A stretch of 64,000 bases of DNA from Streptomyces sp. TLI_146 (GTDB lineage Bacteria > Actinomycetota > Actinomycetes > Streptomycetales > Streptomycetaceae), in NCBI RefSeq assembly GCF_002846415.1, contig NZ_PJMX01000001.1:1426001-1490000 (forward strand), written 5' to 3'. Below are positions 16,991 to 25,335 of the stretch, piece by piece. Under the pieces are notes generated by a model that was not told where the DNA came from, did no database searches, and was given only the letters and a program-made list of their open reading frames with translations. Made by a program: the position numbers and the translations under genes. Each line of letters opens with the position of its first letter. Position 1 is the stretch's first letter.

Positions 16991-18007
16991 CAGGCCGGTG
17001 AGGAGCTCCTCGCGGCTGTTGACGCCCGTCTTGCGGTAGATCGCCTTGAGGTGGTCGTTGACCGTGTGCGGCGACAGGTCGAGCCGGCGGGCGATGTGCT
17101 TGGTGGGCAGGCCCTGGAGCACTTCCTGCATGACGGCCCGCTCCCTGGTGGTGATCCCGTACCAGACGGAGACGGTCGGCAACAGCAGGCGGCCCGGGGC
17201 CGGTTGGATCGTGACGGCCACCGCGCCCGGCTCCGGGCCTTCGAGCAGCTGGCCGTGGAGCGCGATCCAGCCGTCCCGGGTGGGGACGCGGCTCAGCGCC
17301 TGCCCGCCCGCGCGCCGGGCGAGGTGGGCGATGTTCCAGACGGTGGCGGTCAGGTCCCGCTCGTCCACCGAGGAGGCGGCCGGGGCGAGCAGCCGCATCC
17401 ACTCGTGGGCCGAGGGCGTGGCGGAGGCGACCTTGTCGTCGGCGCCGACGACCGCGACTCCGGGCGAGAGGCTGTAGCGTGACGGCCGCAGCGGCGCGCA
17501 GGCCACGAAGCGTTTCAGCGCGGCGGCGAGCGGCTCGGCGAGCGTCTGCGCATGGGCGGCCTCGGCGGCCGAGAAGGGCCGGCTGCCCCTCTCCCGTACG
17601 AGGATCAGGCCGCCCCAGGCGACGCGCGCGTGGGTGAGCCCGATGCGCATCTCGCCGCCGAAGCCCTCGGGGACGCTCACGTTGCGCAGCCGGACGCGGT
17701 GCCGGTGTCCGGCCCCGACCACGCCGGTGTTGGCGGGGCCCGCGCCGAGCCGTTCGAAGGGGTGCCGCTCGGCTCCGGCGGCGTCGTCCAGCGCCATCCG
17801 GCGCGCGGCGGCGTCGCTGTAGTCGTGTTCCTCGGTGAACAGACAGCTGGCTCTGTTCAGCGGGTCGAGCCCGGCCAGCAGGTATCCGTCGTGCGGCACG
17901 ATCCGCCCCAGCTCGTCCGAGAGCGCCCGCCCGAGATCCGGCACGGTCACCGCGTCCGCCGCCTGGGCCGACAGGGCACGAAAGATCGCTTCAACTCCCC
18001 CGGTCAC
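16985..18007 (-). CDS. LuxR family transcriptional regulator with GAF-like sensor
   Basis: A 340-residue protein. A GAF-like N-terminal half (about 1-180: LGRIVPHDGYLLAGLD, RIGLTHARVAWGGLILVRE) is followed by a C-terminal LuxR helix-turn-helix (ITTRERAVMQEVLQGL, TKHIARRLDLSPHTVNDHLK). GTG start. No receiver-domain aspartate is present, so it probably senses a small molecule or works as an orphan regulator. Targets are not apparent; the convergent SDR or the divergent secreted protein are candidates. Confidence 0.88.
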   Translation of the reverse strand: MTGGVEAIFRALSAQAADAVTVPDLGRALSDELGRIVPHDGYLLAGLDPLNRASCLFTEEHDYSDAAARRMALDDAAGAERHPFERLGAGPANTGVVGAGHRHRVRLRNVSVPEGFGGEMRIGLTHARVAWGGLILVRERGSRPFSAAEAAHAQTLAEPLAAALKRFVACAPLRPSRYSLSPGVAVVGADDKVASATPSAHEWMRLLAPAASSVDERDLTATVWNIAHLARRAGGQALSRVPTRDGWIALHGQLLEGPEPGAVAVTIQPAPGRLLLPTVSVWYGITTRERAVMQEVLQGLPTKHIARRLDLSPHTVNDHLKAIYRKTGVNSREELLTGLA

Positions 18008-18237
18008 CCCACGAGCGTAGCCCGTGGCCGTCGGGGAATCGCGGCACTTTCCACCCGTCCATGGCCACTTGGCCGGAAACCGTACGACGGCTCGACGTCA
18101 ACCCCCAATTCTGGGGATTCCGGACAATCCACGGCCGGAGCACAGTCGTTGAACCGACCGCGCCGCACCGCATCTCCACGAACCACGCCTCTGATCCCCT
18201 GTGTTCCCCGCTGCTCCAGGACATGAAGGAGAAGGCC

Positions 18238-18609
18238 GTGACCGATCAGTCCCAGACGCGCCGAGGCGTCATCAGGGCCGCCGGCGGTGCGGCCCTGGCC
18301 GCCGGAGCGATGACGCTCGGCGCGCCCGCGGCGCAGGCCGCCCCGCACCACGGCACCAAGTCCGCCCCGGCGGTGCCGCCCGGCGCCGCCGCCCACAACG
18401 AAGCGAGGGCCGCCATGGGTCTGCCGATCCCGGACGAGGTAACCGCGTACCAGAACAACTGGAGATTCTGCAATTACTGCTTCGGCCTCTGGTGGAACGG
18501 CAACCCCACCAACGGCGCCTGCCCCTCCAGGAACTCCCCCGACGGCCAGCACCACGGCCCCGGCAGCTGGAACTTCATCCTGCCGGCGAACCCGGCCGAG
18601 CACATCTGA
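18238..18609 (+). CDS. Small secreted protein with WxFCxxC-FGLWWNG motif
   Basis: A 123-residue protein with a twin-arginine-type signal (TRRGVIRAAGG ... APAAQAA) and a mature part of about 85 residues. The C-terminal part contains WRFCNYCFGLWWNG, then GACPSRNSPDG and GSWNFILP, one copy of the short Cys-Trp-rich repeat (WRxCxxCxGLxxxG...GxCPxGGxH...) found in tandem in some actinobacterial and fungal secreted proteins. I placed the start at GTG 18238 because AAGGAG lies just upstream. Function unknown; a cell-surface or carbohydrate-associated role is possible. Confidence 0.8.
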   Translation: MTDQSQTRRGVIRAAGGAALAAGAMTLGAPAAQAAPHHGTKSAPAVPPGAAAHNEARAAMGLPIPDEVTAYQNNWRFCNYCFGLWWNGNPTNGACPSRNSPDGQHHGPGSWNFILPANPAEHI

Positions 18610-18680
18610 CATCGGACCCCCCTCAGAAAAGAGGACGACGGCACGGCCACCCATGGCCGTGCCGCCGCCCGCGTTCAGGG

Positions 18681-20906
18681 TCAGGGACCCGAGACCAGGT
18701 TCACCACGTTGCTGGAGGAGTTGGCGGTCCCTCCGGTGTTGTTGATGACGTGGTTGATCGTTCCCGTGCCGCCCAGCGAGACCGTCACCATGTCGTGGAA
18801 GCGGACGCCCGCCGTGTTCGGCGCCTCGAAGGCGCGCTCGGCCACCACCGAGGGGTTGGCGCTGAAGTAGCAGTAGCTGCCCAGTCCCCACGCCTCGTGG
18901 CCGGTCACCGAGCTCGCGACCTGGTACGCGTCGTAGCCCCGGGTCGAACCGTTCATCCACGCGGACTGGTTCGGCGGGTCGTACGGCATCTCGTTCTGGA
19001 AGAAGTACGTACGGCCGCCGTTGCCGTTCCAGATCACCTGGTGCTGCTGGTAGTGCTCGACGAACAGGCCGTACATCGTCACGTCGGCGCCGTTGACGAC
19101 CAGCCCGTTCGCGGCCGTGTTGCTGGTCCAGCCGACGCCGCTGCCGTGGTCGGCGCGCCACAGCCACATGTGGTCGCCGATGACGTCCGAGCTGTCGATC
19201 ACCAGGCTCTGGGTGGCCCTGCCGACGCCCGCGCCGCCGATGCGGAAGAAGACGTCGTGCAGCGAGGTCGGGTCGGCGGTGTGCCGGGCGGTCGCGCCCG
19301 GGGTGCCGACCCGCATCAGGAGCGCGGAGTTGGCGGGCCCGGCGTCGATGAGCAGTCCGGCGACCTTCACCCCGTCGACGTCCGCGACGTTCATCGCGGT
19401 GATGCCGTTGTCGGGGACCAGGGTGGCCAGGCCGAGGCCGAGCACCACGGTGTCCGGGCGGTTCACCGCGATGGTCTGGTTCAGGTGGTAGACGCCCGGG
19501 GTGAACAGCAGGTTCTTGCCCTGGGCCAGCGCGCCGTTGATGTCCGCCGCCGTGGCGCCGGGCTTGACGACGTAGAACTGGTCGATCGGCAGCGAGGTGC
19601 CCGCGGGCGCGCCGTTCGCCCAGGTCGTGCCCTGGGCCGCGGTGCGCAGCGCGGGCACGAACACCTTGTACGCGCCCGCCGCGTCCACGTACAGGAACGG
19701 CTTCTCACGGATCACGGGGCTCTGCGCGACCGTGGTGTAGGGCGGGTTGGGGAAGGTGTTGGCCGGGGCGTTGGTGTCGCCGACGAAGACCATGTTCCAG
19801 TTCGAGCCGTTCCAGCTGCCCCACTGGCTGTTGCGCGAGAGCCACTGCTGCTGCGAACCGGACCGCACCTGTCCGTCGATCTTGGAGTCGGCCATGAACC
19901 CGCCGCTCGACCAGCCGCCGTCGTCCAGCTGGAGGTCCCCGCGCACGTGCATACGGCGGTACGGGGCGGCCTGCGAGACGGCCCAGCGGTCGCTGCCGCC
20001 GTTGGGGGTGACCGACAGGTTCTCGGCGGAGCGCCAGAAGTTCTGGGTGGCGTTGCCCTGGAACCAGTCGGCCTCGGTGTGCACGGCGCCGTTGATGGTC
20101 ACCGCGTCCGGCGACAGACCGAGCCCGGCCACCTGGGTGTAGAAGCCGACGTTGGCGTCCACGTCGTAGCTGCCCGGCTTGAAGAGCAGGGCGTAGCGCT
20201 GGGCGCCGAACTGGTTGGACTCCTGCTGGCCGAAGACCTGGTCGAGCCTGCTCTGGATGGCGGCCGAGGACATCGACGGGTCGAAGACGGACACGTTGGG
20301 GCCGAGGTCGGGGTCGCCGCCGCTCGGCGGCCGGCTGTCGACGGGGCCGACGTCGAAGGACTGGGCCGCGCTGCCGTTGCACGCGTACTGCTGGACGCGC
20401 GCCCCGTCGGCCGTCGAGGCGCCGGGGACGTCGAGGCACTTGCCGCTGTGGCGGTTGACGAATTGGTACGTCCCGGCGGCCTCCTCGACGGGCTTCCACT
20501 GCTGGTTGGCGCCGCCGCCGTACGTCCAGAGCTGGATCGGCGCCCCGTCCGCGCCGGAGACGTCGGTGACGTCCCAGGCCTTGGTGGCGTCGTTGCGGTT
20601 GCCGACTCTCACATAGCCGTCGCCGGTCGCCTCGAAGCGCCACTGCTGTGCGGCGGTCGCGTTGCAGCCGTACTGCTGGACGGCGGTGCCGTCGGCGGTG
20701 CCGGCCGCCGCGGCGTCCACGCACTTGCCGCTGTGATGGGCGGACACGGTGACCCACCCCGTCGGCAGCGGCGCGGCTTCGGCTCTGGGGGCGGCAAGGG
20801 CACCGGTGGTCAAGGAGGCGACGAGCGCACCGACGGCCACCAGTGAGGCGGTTCTGCCACGCGCGCTCCGACGGTCGGACGGAGTGGGGGTTGCGGGAAT
20901 GGTCAT
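18681..20906 (-). CDS. Secreted RICIN-domain protein with beta-helix catalytic-like domain
   Basis: A 741-residue exported protein. A Sec-type signal (about residues 1-45, ending APRAEA) is followed by a ricin-type beta-trefoil (CBM13-like) with repeated GKCVD/GKCLD and QQW motifs (about 50-185). The remaining 550 residues carry right-handed beta-helix features (SLHDVFFRIGGAG, DVIGDHMWLWRADHG, GLFVEHYQQHQVIWNGNGG). It probably binds and degrades a polysaccharide outside the cell; similar proteins are annotated only as secreted or coagulation-factor-like. GTGAGG precedes the ATG. Confidence 0.82.
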   Translation of the reverse strand: MTIPATPTPSDRRSARGRTASLVAVGALVASLTTGALAAPRAEAAPLPTGWVTVSAHHSGKCVDAAAAGTADGTAVQQYGCNATAAQQWRFEATGDGYVRVGNRNDATKAWDVTDVSGADGAPIQLWTYGGGANQQWKPVEEAAGTYQFVNRHSGKCLDVPGASTADGARVQQYACNGSAAQSFDVGPVDSRPPSGGDPDLGPNVSVFDPSMSSAAIQSRLDQVFGQQESNQFGAQRYALLFKPGSYDVDANVGFYTQVAGLGLSPDAVTINGAVHTEADWFQGNATQNFWRSAENLSVTPNGGSDRWAVSQAAPYRRMHVRGDLQLDDGGWSSGGFMADSKIDGQVRSGSQQQWLSRNSQWGSWNGSNWNMVFVGDTNAPANTFPNPPYTTVAQSPVIREKPFLYVDAAGAYKVFVPALRTAAQGTTWANGAPAGTSLPIDQFYVVKPGATAADINGALAQGKNLLFTPGVYHLNQTIAVNRPDTVVLGLGLATLVPDNGITAMNVADVDGVKVAGLLIDAGPANSALLMRVGTPGATARHTADPTSLHDVFFRIGGAGVGRATQSLVIDSSDVIGDHMWLWRADHGSGVGWTSNTAANGLVVNGADVTMYGLFVEHYQQHQVIWNGNGGRTYFFQNEMPYDPPNQSAWMNGSTRGYDAYQVASSVTGHEAWGLGSYCYFSANPSVVAERAFEAPNTAGVRFHDMVTVSLGGTGTINHVINNTGGTANSSSNVVNLVSGP

Positions 20907-21453
20907 GGCCTCACCCTTTCTTCAAGGCGTGAAGTTAGGGGCCCTCCATGGACACGTCAAGGGTTCAGACCTCGAACGTCTGGTCCGAACCAAGGGCTTG
21001 ACAAGCTGGTAGCTCACCACTTAAGTCACGCGGTGAAATAAGAGGATCTCTCTAAGGTGTAGACCAATTCCGCCCTACTCTAGAGGGCTTGCGTTCAACA
21101 AGTGAACGAATATCTCGCACTTTCCATCACCACTACGCATTCCTTGAAGGAATGACCGGCAAGCAGACCACATAGGAGCCACTCAACCGGCTCCACCCGT
21201 CTGAGCTGCGAGAGCGCAATTCCGCTCCCCGTCAAATTGACGAACCATCAGTAATTGTCCACTGAAGCAAAAAGCGGTTGTAAGCCCGATTCACCCCGTA
21301 TTGCGGGGCAGATTAAGCCCGTCCGGCCCGTATCCGAAAATTCCGTTGTCATCTCGTTAAGGGCTAACTTCTTGACGGCATCGCAAGGGCACGGTTGGCT
21401 TCCAGCCACCTCGGCCGAAATTTATGCGGCCATGTCAGGGAGGTTGTTTTTAA
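20907..21453. other. Lower-GC regulatory region before sugar-binding lipoprotein
   Basis: A 547-nt stretch without a gene and clearly lower in GC than its surroundings. It contains the inverted repeat CAGAC-N7-GTCTG (20966-20982), a TTGACA/TTAAGT promoter-like pair (20998-21026, 17-nt spacer), the repeat GTTCA-N5-TGAAC (21093-21107) and a small hairpin CCCCG-TATTG-CGGGG (21294-21308). It is probably a long regulated leader of the sugar-binding protein gene. Confidence 0.5.
20998..21026 (+). promoter_or_regulatory. Putative sigma70-type promoter
   Basis: TTGACA and TTAAGT are separated by 17 nt, reading towards the sugar-binding protein gene 430 nt downstream. The long distance makes the assignment tentative. 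Confidence 0.3.
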
Positions 21454-22560
21454 GTGAGCACGCGTACCGGCCGTGGAGCGATGACCGTGGGTGTCGTCGC
21501 GATGGCCGTCACCCTCGCCGCATGCGGCGGCGGGAGCAAGTCCGGCGACGGGTCCGACGGGGCCGCCAAGAAGAAGGACCTCAAGATAGGTCTGCTACTG
21601 CCGGAGAAGCAGGCTGCTCGCTACGAGAAGTCGGACAAACCGCTGATCGAGAAGATGGTCGGCGAGCTGACCAGCGGCAAGGGCAAGGTCGTCTACGCGA
21701 ACGCGGAGCAGGACGCGGCGCGGCAGAACCAGCAGGTCGACGACATGATCGCCAAGAAGGTCGACGCGCTCATCATCGACGCCGTGGACTCCAAGGCCAT
21801 CGGCGGCGCGGTGCAGCGGGCCAAGACCGCGGGCATCCCGGTCGTCGCCTTCGACCGGCTCGCCGAGGGCCCGGTCGACGCGTACGTCTCGTTCGACAAC
21901 GAGGACGTCGGCCATGTGCAGGCCAGGGCCCTGCTGGACAACCTGGGCGAGAAGGCCAAGGACGGCCAGATCGTGATGATGAACGGTGCCCGCACCGACC
22001 CGAACGCCGCCCAGTTCAAGAAGGGCGCGCACGCCGAGCTGGACGGCAAGGTGAACATCGGGAAGGAGTACGACACCAAGGAGTGGAAGCCGGAGAACGC
22101 CGCGGCGAACATGCGCAGCGCGATCTCGGCCCTCGGCAAGAACAAGATCATCGGTGTCTACTCCGCCAACGACGGTATGGCCGGCGGCGTCATCGAGGCC
22201 CTCAAGGCCGCGGGTGTCTCCAAGCTGCCGCCGATCACCGGCCAGGACACGGAACTCGCCGGAGTCCAGCGCATCGTGGCGGGCGAGCAGTACATGAGCG
22301 TCTACAAGTCGTACGCGGAGGAGAGCCCGATCGCCGCGCAGATGGCGGTCGCGCTGGCCAAGGGGCAGAGCCTGATCTCCATCGCCAACTCCAAGACCAA
22401 CAGCCCGACCAAGAGCGACATCCCCACCGCGCTCGTCCCGGTCGTCGCCGTGATCAAGGAGAACATCCGCTCCACCGTCGTCAGCGACGGCCTCTACACG
22501 ATCGACGAGATCTGCACGGCCAAGTACAAGGCCGCCTGCAAGTCCGCCGGGCTGATGTAA
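21454..22560 (+). CDS. XylF-like sugar ABC transporter substrate-binding lipoprotein
   Basis: A 368-residue periplasmic-binding-protein (Peripla_BP_4) with a lipobox VTLAAC near residue 24. The sugar-binding features are clear: KIGLLLPEKQAARYEKSD, VDALIIDAVDSKAI, PVVAFDRL and ITGQDTELAGVQRI, all close to the D-xylose-binding XylF group. GTG start. In related genomes this gene leads an operon with an ATPase and permease, but here a strong terminator follows at once and no transporter partners are present. It must use components encoded elsewhere or be vestigial. Confidence 0.9.
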   Translation: MSTRTGRGAMTVGVVAMAVTLAACGGGSKSGDGSDGAAKKKDLKIGLLLPEKQAARYEKSDKPLIEKMVGELTSGKGKVVYANAEQDAARQNQQVDDMIAKKVDALIIDAVDSKAIGGAVQRAKTAGIPVVAFDRLAEGPVDAYVSFDNEDVGHVQARALLDNLGEKAKDGQIVMMNGARTDPNAAQFKKGAHAELDGKVNIGKEYDTKEWKPENAAANMRSAISALGKNKIIGVYSANDGMAGGVIEALKAAGVSKLPPITGQDTELAGVQRIVAGEQYMSVYKSYAEESPIAAQMAVALAKGQSLISIANSKTNSPTKSDIPTALVPVVAVIKENIRSTVVSDGLYTIDEICTAKYKAACKSAGLM

Positions 22561-22587
22561 CGGCCACAGCCGCACCTCACGACCGTG

Positions 22588-22632
22588 AAGACCTCTGCCC
22601 GGCCCGCGTGACGCGGGCCGGGCAGAGGTCTT
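22588..22632 (+). terminator. Strong intrinsic terminator, 21-bp perfect stem
   Basis: The arms 22588-22608 and 22612-22632 are perfectly complementary around a 3-nt TGA loop, starting with AAG ACC and ending in GGTCTTT. It lies 28 nt after the sugar-binding protein stop. Confidence 0.9.
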
Positions 22633-22657
22633 TCTCGTCGTTACGAGGCTCCGGGCC

Positions 22658-23245
22658 TCAGCCGCCGAACGCCCCCTTGGGCGGGCGGCGCAGCCGGGGC
22701 TCGGGGCGCTCCGCGCCGGAACCCCACGGCTCGAAGCCGAACGGCGCCAGCAGCTCGGCCTGGAAGGACGCGGGAGCCGTGGCGTAGGCCGGCAGGGACG
22801 CGTCGTCCACGATGCGCAGGACCGGGTCCAGGACGGCTTCGAGGGCCGCCGGGTGGGCGGTCGGCGCGATGCCCACGGCCGCGAGCAGCCAGTGGTCCTC
22901 CTCGCCCGGTATCCGTCCGTCGTGGTCGCGCGCGGGCATCAGGGTCGGCCGGAGCCCGTGCAGTCGCAGCAGGGCTCTGTGTTCCTCCTCGTCGATGGAG
23001 ACGCCCGGCGGGATCCACACCGCCGCCGCCTCCGGCGCTCCGGAGCCCGTCTCGGCGACCCACACCTTGCCGGTCTCCAGACCGAAGTGCGCGAGGATGA
23101 GCCGGAGTTGGGCCTGTGAGGCCGAGACGAGAGCGGCGGTCTCGGGCGGCAGCCCGTGATCGCCGGAGAGCAGGCGGACTATCGCGTTCACATCCTGCAG
23201 GGACGCACGCCGAGCGCTGACCCTGTGCGCAAAGGTGAGGGCCAT
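22658..23245 (-). CDS. GNAT family N-acetyltransferase-like protein
   Basis: A 195-residue protein with GNAT-like order: an N-terminal RRASLQDVNAIVRLL, a VWVAETGSGAPEAAAVWIPPG strand pair, HWLLAAVGIAPTAHP where the acetyl-CoA-binding strand and pyrophosphate loop are expected, and a C-terminal LAPFGFEPWG. The Q/RxxGxG/A loop is degenerate, so activity is uncertain. It is divergent from the ribbon-helix-helix gene, with a repeat-rich 458-nt spacer. Substrate unknown. Confidence 0.72.
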   Translation of the reverse strand: MALTFAHRVSARRASLQDVNAIVRLLSGDHGLPPETAALVSASQAQLRLILAHFGLETGKVWVAETGSGAPEAAAVWIPPGVSIDEEEHRALLRLHGLRPTLMPARDHDGRIPGEEDHWLLAAVGIAPTAHPAALEAVLDPVLRIVDDASLPAYATAPASFQAELLAPFGFEPWGSGAERPEPRLRRPPKGAFGG

Positions 23246-23703
23246 AAGCCGTGCCTTTCGCTGTGGTGCGTGAGGACGACTGTGGCCTCACGCACCTCTT
23301 TGGCTTCTCTTTACCGAGGCTACCCGCCCAAGGGTAAGGGCATCGTATGCATCGGGGACCCCCCAGCCGACCGGGAATTGTGCGCCGAAGGAGGCGCCCG
23401 GGGCGTGCGGAGGTGCCTGGGCGCCGTCGCCGCTCACCCCGAAGCGGCCGAGCCGGACCGGGCCGCTCCTCCACACCGCCGTCGGCAACCTCCGTACGGC
23501 CCTCTGTCCGGCCCTCTGTCCGGCCCTCCGTCCGGGCCTGGCGGTCCCCGGTCGCTCCCCGTTCCGACCTGCGGCGACGGGTGCCGGGACGGGTATGGCG
23601 CCACTCGAGCGCCACACCTCCCGCCAGAACTGGCACCACTTACGGCGCCATTCACCCCTTCGAGGGACTTGCTGTGGCGCCATGATGGTGCCACTCTGGC
23701 GTC
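23246..23703. other. Repeat-rich divergent region
   Basis: No gene is seen in this 458-nt spacer. It holds three tandem copies of a 12-bp unit CGGCCCTCTGTC (23497-23532; the third copy differs by one base). Closer to the downstream gene is a run of TGGCGCCA-like palindromes, listed separately. Confidence 0.6.
23497..23532. repeat. Three tandem 12-bp repeats
   Basis: CGGCCCTCTGTC, CGGCCCTCTGTC and CGGCCCTCCGTC in direct tandem. Significance unknown. Confidence 0.7.
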
Positions 23704-23704
23704 A
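23596..23704. promoter_or_regulatory. Array of six TGGCGCCA-like palindromes
   Basis: The sites are TGGCGCCA at 23596, TGGCACCA at 23631, CGGCGCCA at 23643, TGGCGCCA at 23675, TGGTGCCA at 23686 and TGGCGTCA at 23697. The last three are spaced exactly 11 bp, one helical turn, and the final one overlaps the ATG of the ribbon-helix-helix gene. This is the pattern expected for cooperative binding by a dimeric ribbon-helix-helix repressor, here probably autoregulatory. Confidence 0.65.
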
Positions 23705-24240
23705 TGGACCTTACGCCCTACGTCGACAACCTCCGCCATGAGCTCGCGGTCGCCGCGGACGCGGGCGGGGAGGAAGCCCGCGCGCTGGCGGAGCGGCTGA
23801 CCACCCCGCTCGAGTCGGCCGTCCGGCTCACCCTGCTCAACGCGCTGTCCGCGGCCACGGACGAGATCACCCGGGAGCTCGCCCCGGGCTCGGTGGACGT
23901 ACGGCTGCGGGGGCTCGACCCCGAGTTCGTGGTCAGCACGCCACCGGGCCTGGAGGCGTACGAGCAGAGCGAGCAGCGGGAGAGCGCGCCCAGCGGGGTG
24001 CGGGCGCCCTTGGCCCCGGCTCCGGCGGACGGCGACGAGGGCGGCACGGCGCGGATCAACTTCCGGCTGCCCGCACACCTCAAGACGCGCGTGGAGGACG
24101 CCGCGGGAAAGGAGGGACTGTCGGTCAACGCCTGGCTGGTCCGGGCCGTGGCCACGGCCCTGGAGCCCGGCGACGGCGGTCCCGGGCCCACCCGCAGCCG
24201 CCACCGGGGCGGCCAGGGCTTCACGGGCTGGGTGCGCTGA
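23704..24240 (+). CDS. HicB/ribbon-helix-helix family regulator
   Basis: A 178-residue protein. The N-terminal half is helical and unfamiliar (LRHELAVAADAGGEEARALAERL). The C-terminal part contains a ribbon-helix-helix (ARINFRLPAHLKTRVEDAAG, then LSVNAWLVRAVATAL) and a basic tail. There is no ribosome binding site upstream; the last palindrome of the array touches the ATG, so the mRNA may be leaderless and autoregulated. It is followed by DUF4097 and ABC-ATPase genes, an arrangement common in Streptomyces. Confidence 0.82.
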   Translation: MDLTPYVDNLRHELAVAADAGGEEARALAERLTTPLESAVRLTLLNALSAATDEITRELAPGSVDVRLRGLDPEFVVSTPPGLEAYEQSEQRESAPSGVRAPLAPAPADGDEGGTARINFRLPAHLKTRVEDAAGKEGLSVNAWLVRAVATALEPGDGGPGPTRSRHRGGQGFTGWVR

Positions 24241-24370
24241 GCTCCGCCGGAAACGGGGTTCGCCAGCCGCGGGCTGTCGGTGGCCGGTCGCGCCGAGCAG
24301 GCCGCAACCACTTCACACATCACCCGCCCGACCGGCGGGACCACACCAGAGCCAAGAGGACGGGACAGCC

Positions 24371-25204
24371 ATGCCACGCTTCGATACGCCCCAACCGATC
24401 TCCGTGATCCTCGAATTCGACATCGGCTCGGCCCGGATCAGCGCGGGCAAGCGCACGGACACGGTCGTCGAGGTGCTCCCCCGCGACGGCGCCGCCGAGA
24501 CCGACGTGCGGACCGCCCAGCAGACGCAGGTGACGTACTCGGGCGGCAAGCTGGTGGTCAAGGGCCCCAAGCGCTCCCTGTTCAGCCGGAGCGGGTCGCT
24601 CGACATCAGCATCGAGCTCCCGGCCGGTTCCCGGCTCCAAGGGACGGCCCCGCTGGGAGACTTCGTCACCGAGGGCCTGCTCGGGGACTGCGCCCTCAAG
24701 ACCTCGGCCGGTGACATCCAGGTCGAGCACGCGGCGGCCGCCCACCTGAAGACCGGCCACGGCGACATCCGGCTGGGCAGCGCGAACGGGGACGTCGACG
24801 TCGCCGGGTCCGGCCGGGTGGAGATCGGCGAGGTCGCGGGCACCGCCACGGTGAAGAACGTCAACGGCGAGACCACGATCGGCGAAGTCACCGGCGACGT
24901 ACGGGCGAACGCGTCCAACGGCCGCATCTCGCTCGGCGTCGCCCACGCCGGAGTCGACGCCAAGTCCGCGAACGGCGCCATCCGGATCGCCGACGTCAGG
25001 CGCGGCCAGGTCGTGCTCATGACGGCCATGGGAGACCTGGAGGTCGGCATCCGCGAATCCACCGCCGCCTGGCTCGATGTGAACACCCGGATGGGGATCG
25101 TCCGCAACTCCCTCAGCACGGCCGACGGGCCCGGCGCAGAGGACCACACGGTGGAGGTGCGCGCGCGGACCGGGCTCGGCGACATCGTGATCCGGCGCGC
25201 CTGA
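24371..25204 (+). CDS. DUF4097 beta-helix-like protein
   Basis: A 277-residue protein built of short repeated beta units (SNGRISLGVAHAGVDAK, SANGAIRIADVRRGQV, KTGHGDIRLGSANGDVDV), typical of the DUF4097/adhesin-like solenoid. No signal peptide or membrane segment. The family often lies beside ABC transporters or envelope-stress regulators, as here, but its molecular function is unknown. It sits between the ribbon-helix-helix gene and the ABC ATPase on the same strand. Confidence 0.85.
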   Translation: MPRFDTPQPISVILEFDIGSARISAGKRTDTVVEVLPRDGAAETDVRTAQQTQVTYSGGKLVVKGPKRSLFSRSGSLDISIELPAGSRLQGTAPLGDFVTEGLLGDCALKTSAGDIQVEHAAAAHLKTGHGDIRLGSANGDVDVAGSGRVEIGEVAGTATVKNVNGETTIGEVTGDVRANASNGRISLGVAHAGVDAKSANGAIRIADVRRGQVVLMTAMGDLEVGIRESTAAWLDVNTRMGIVRNSLSTADGPGAEDHTVEVRARTGLGDIVIRRA

Positions 25205-25335
25205 GAGCCTGTCCTTCAAACCCGCGCCTGCGCCCCGACGCCCGGCACACGATCGCCGCACGGTGTTACGGGACAGGGGGCTCCGACCGTCCGCCGGGCC
25301 GCATCCGGCCCACCCCACGAGGGGGTACGCACGTC

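Noticed and set aside
21255..22787. Long plus-strand frame covering the sugar-binding protein
   Set aside because: It is the +2 shadow of the XylF-like gene, rich in Arg/Gly/Ala with no domain; the lipobox and binding-protein motifs lie in the other frame.
23497..23532. CRISPR-like tandem repeats
   Set aside because: The 12-bp units are in direct tandem without spacers and number only three.
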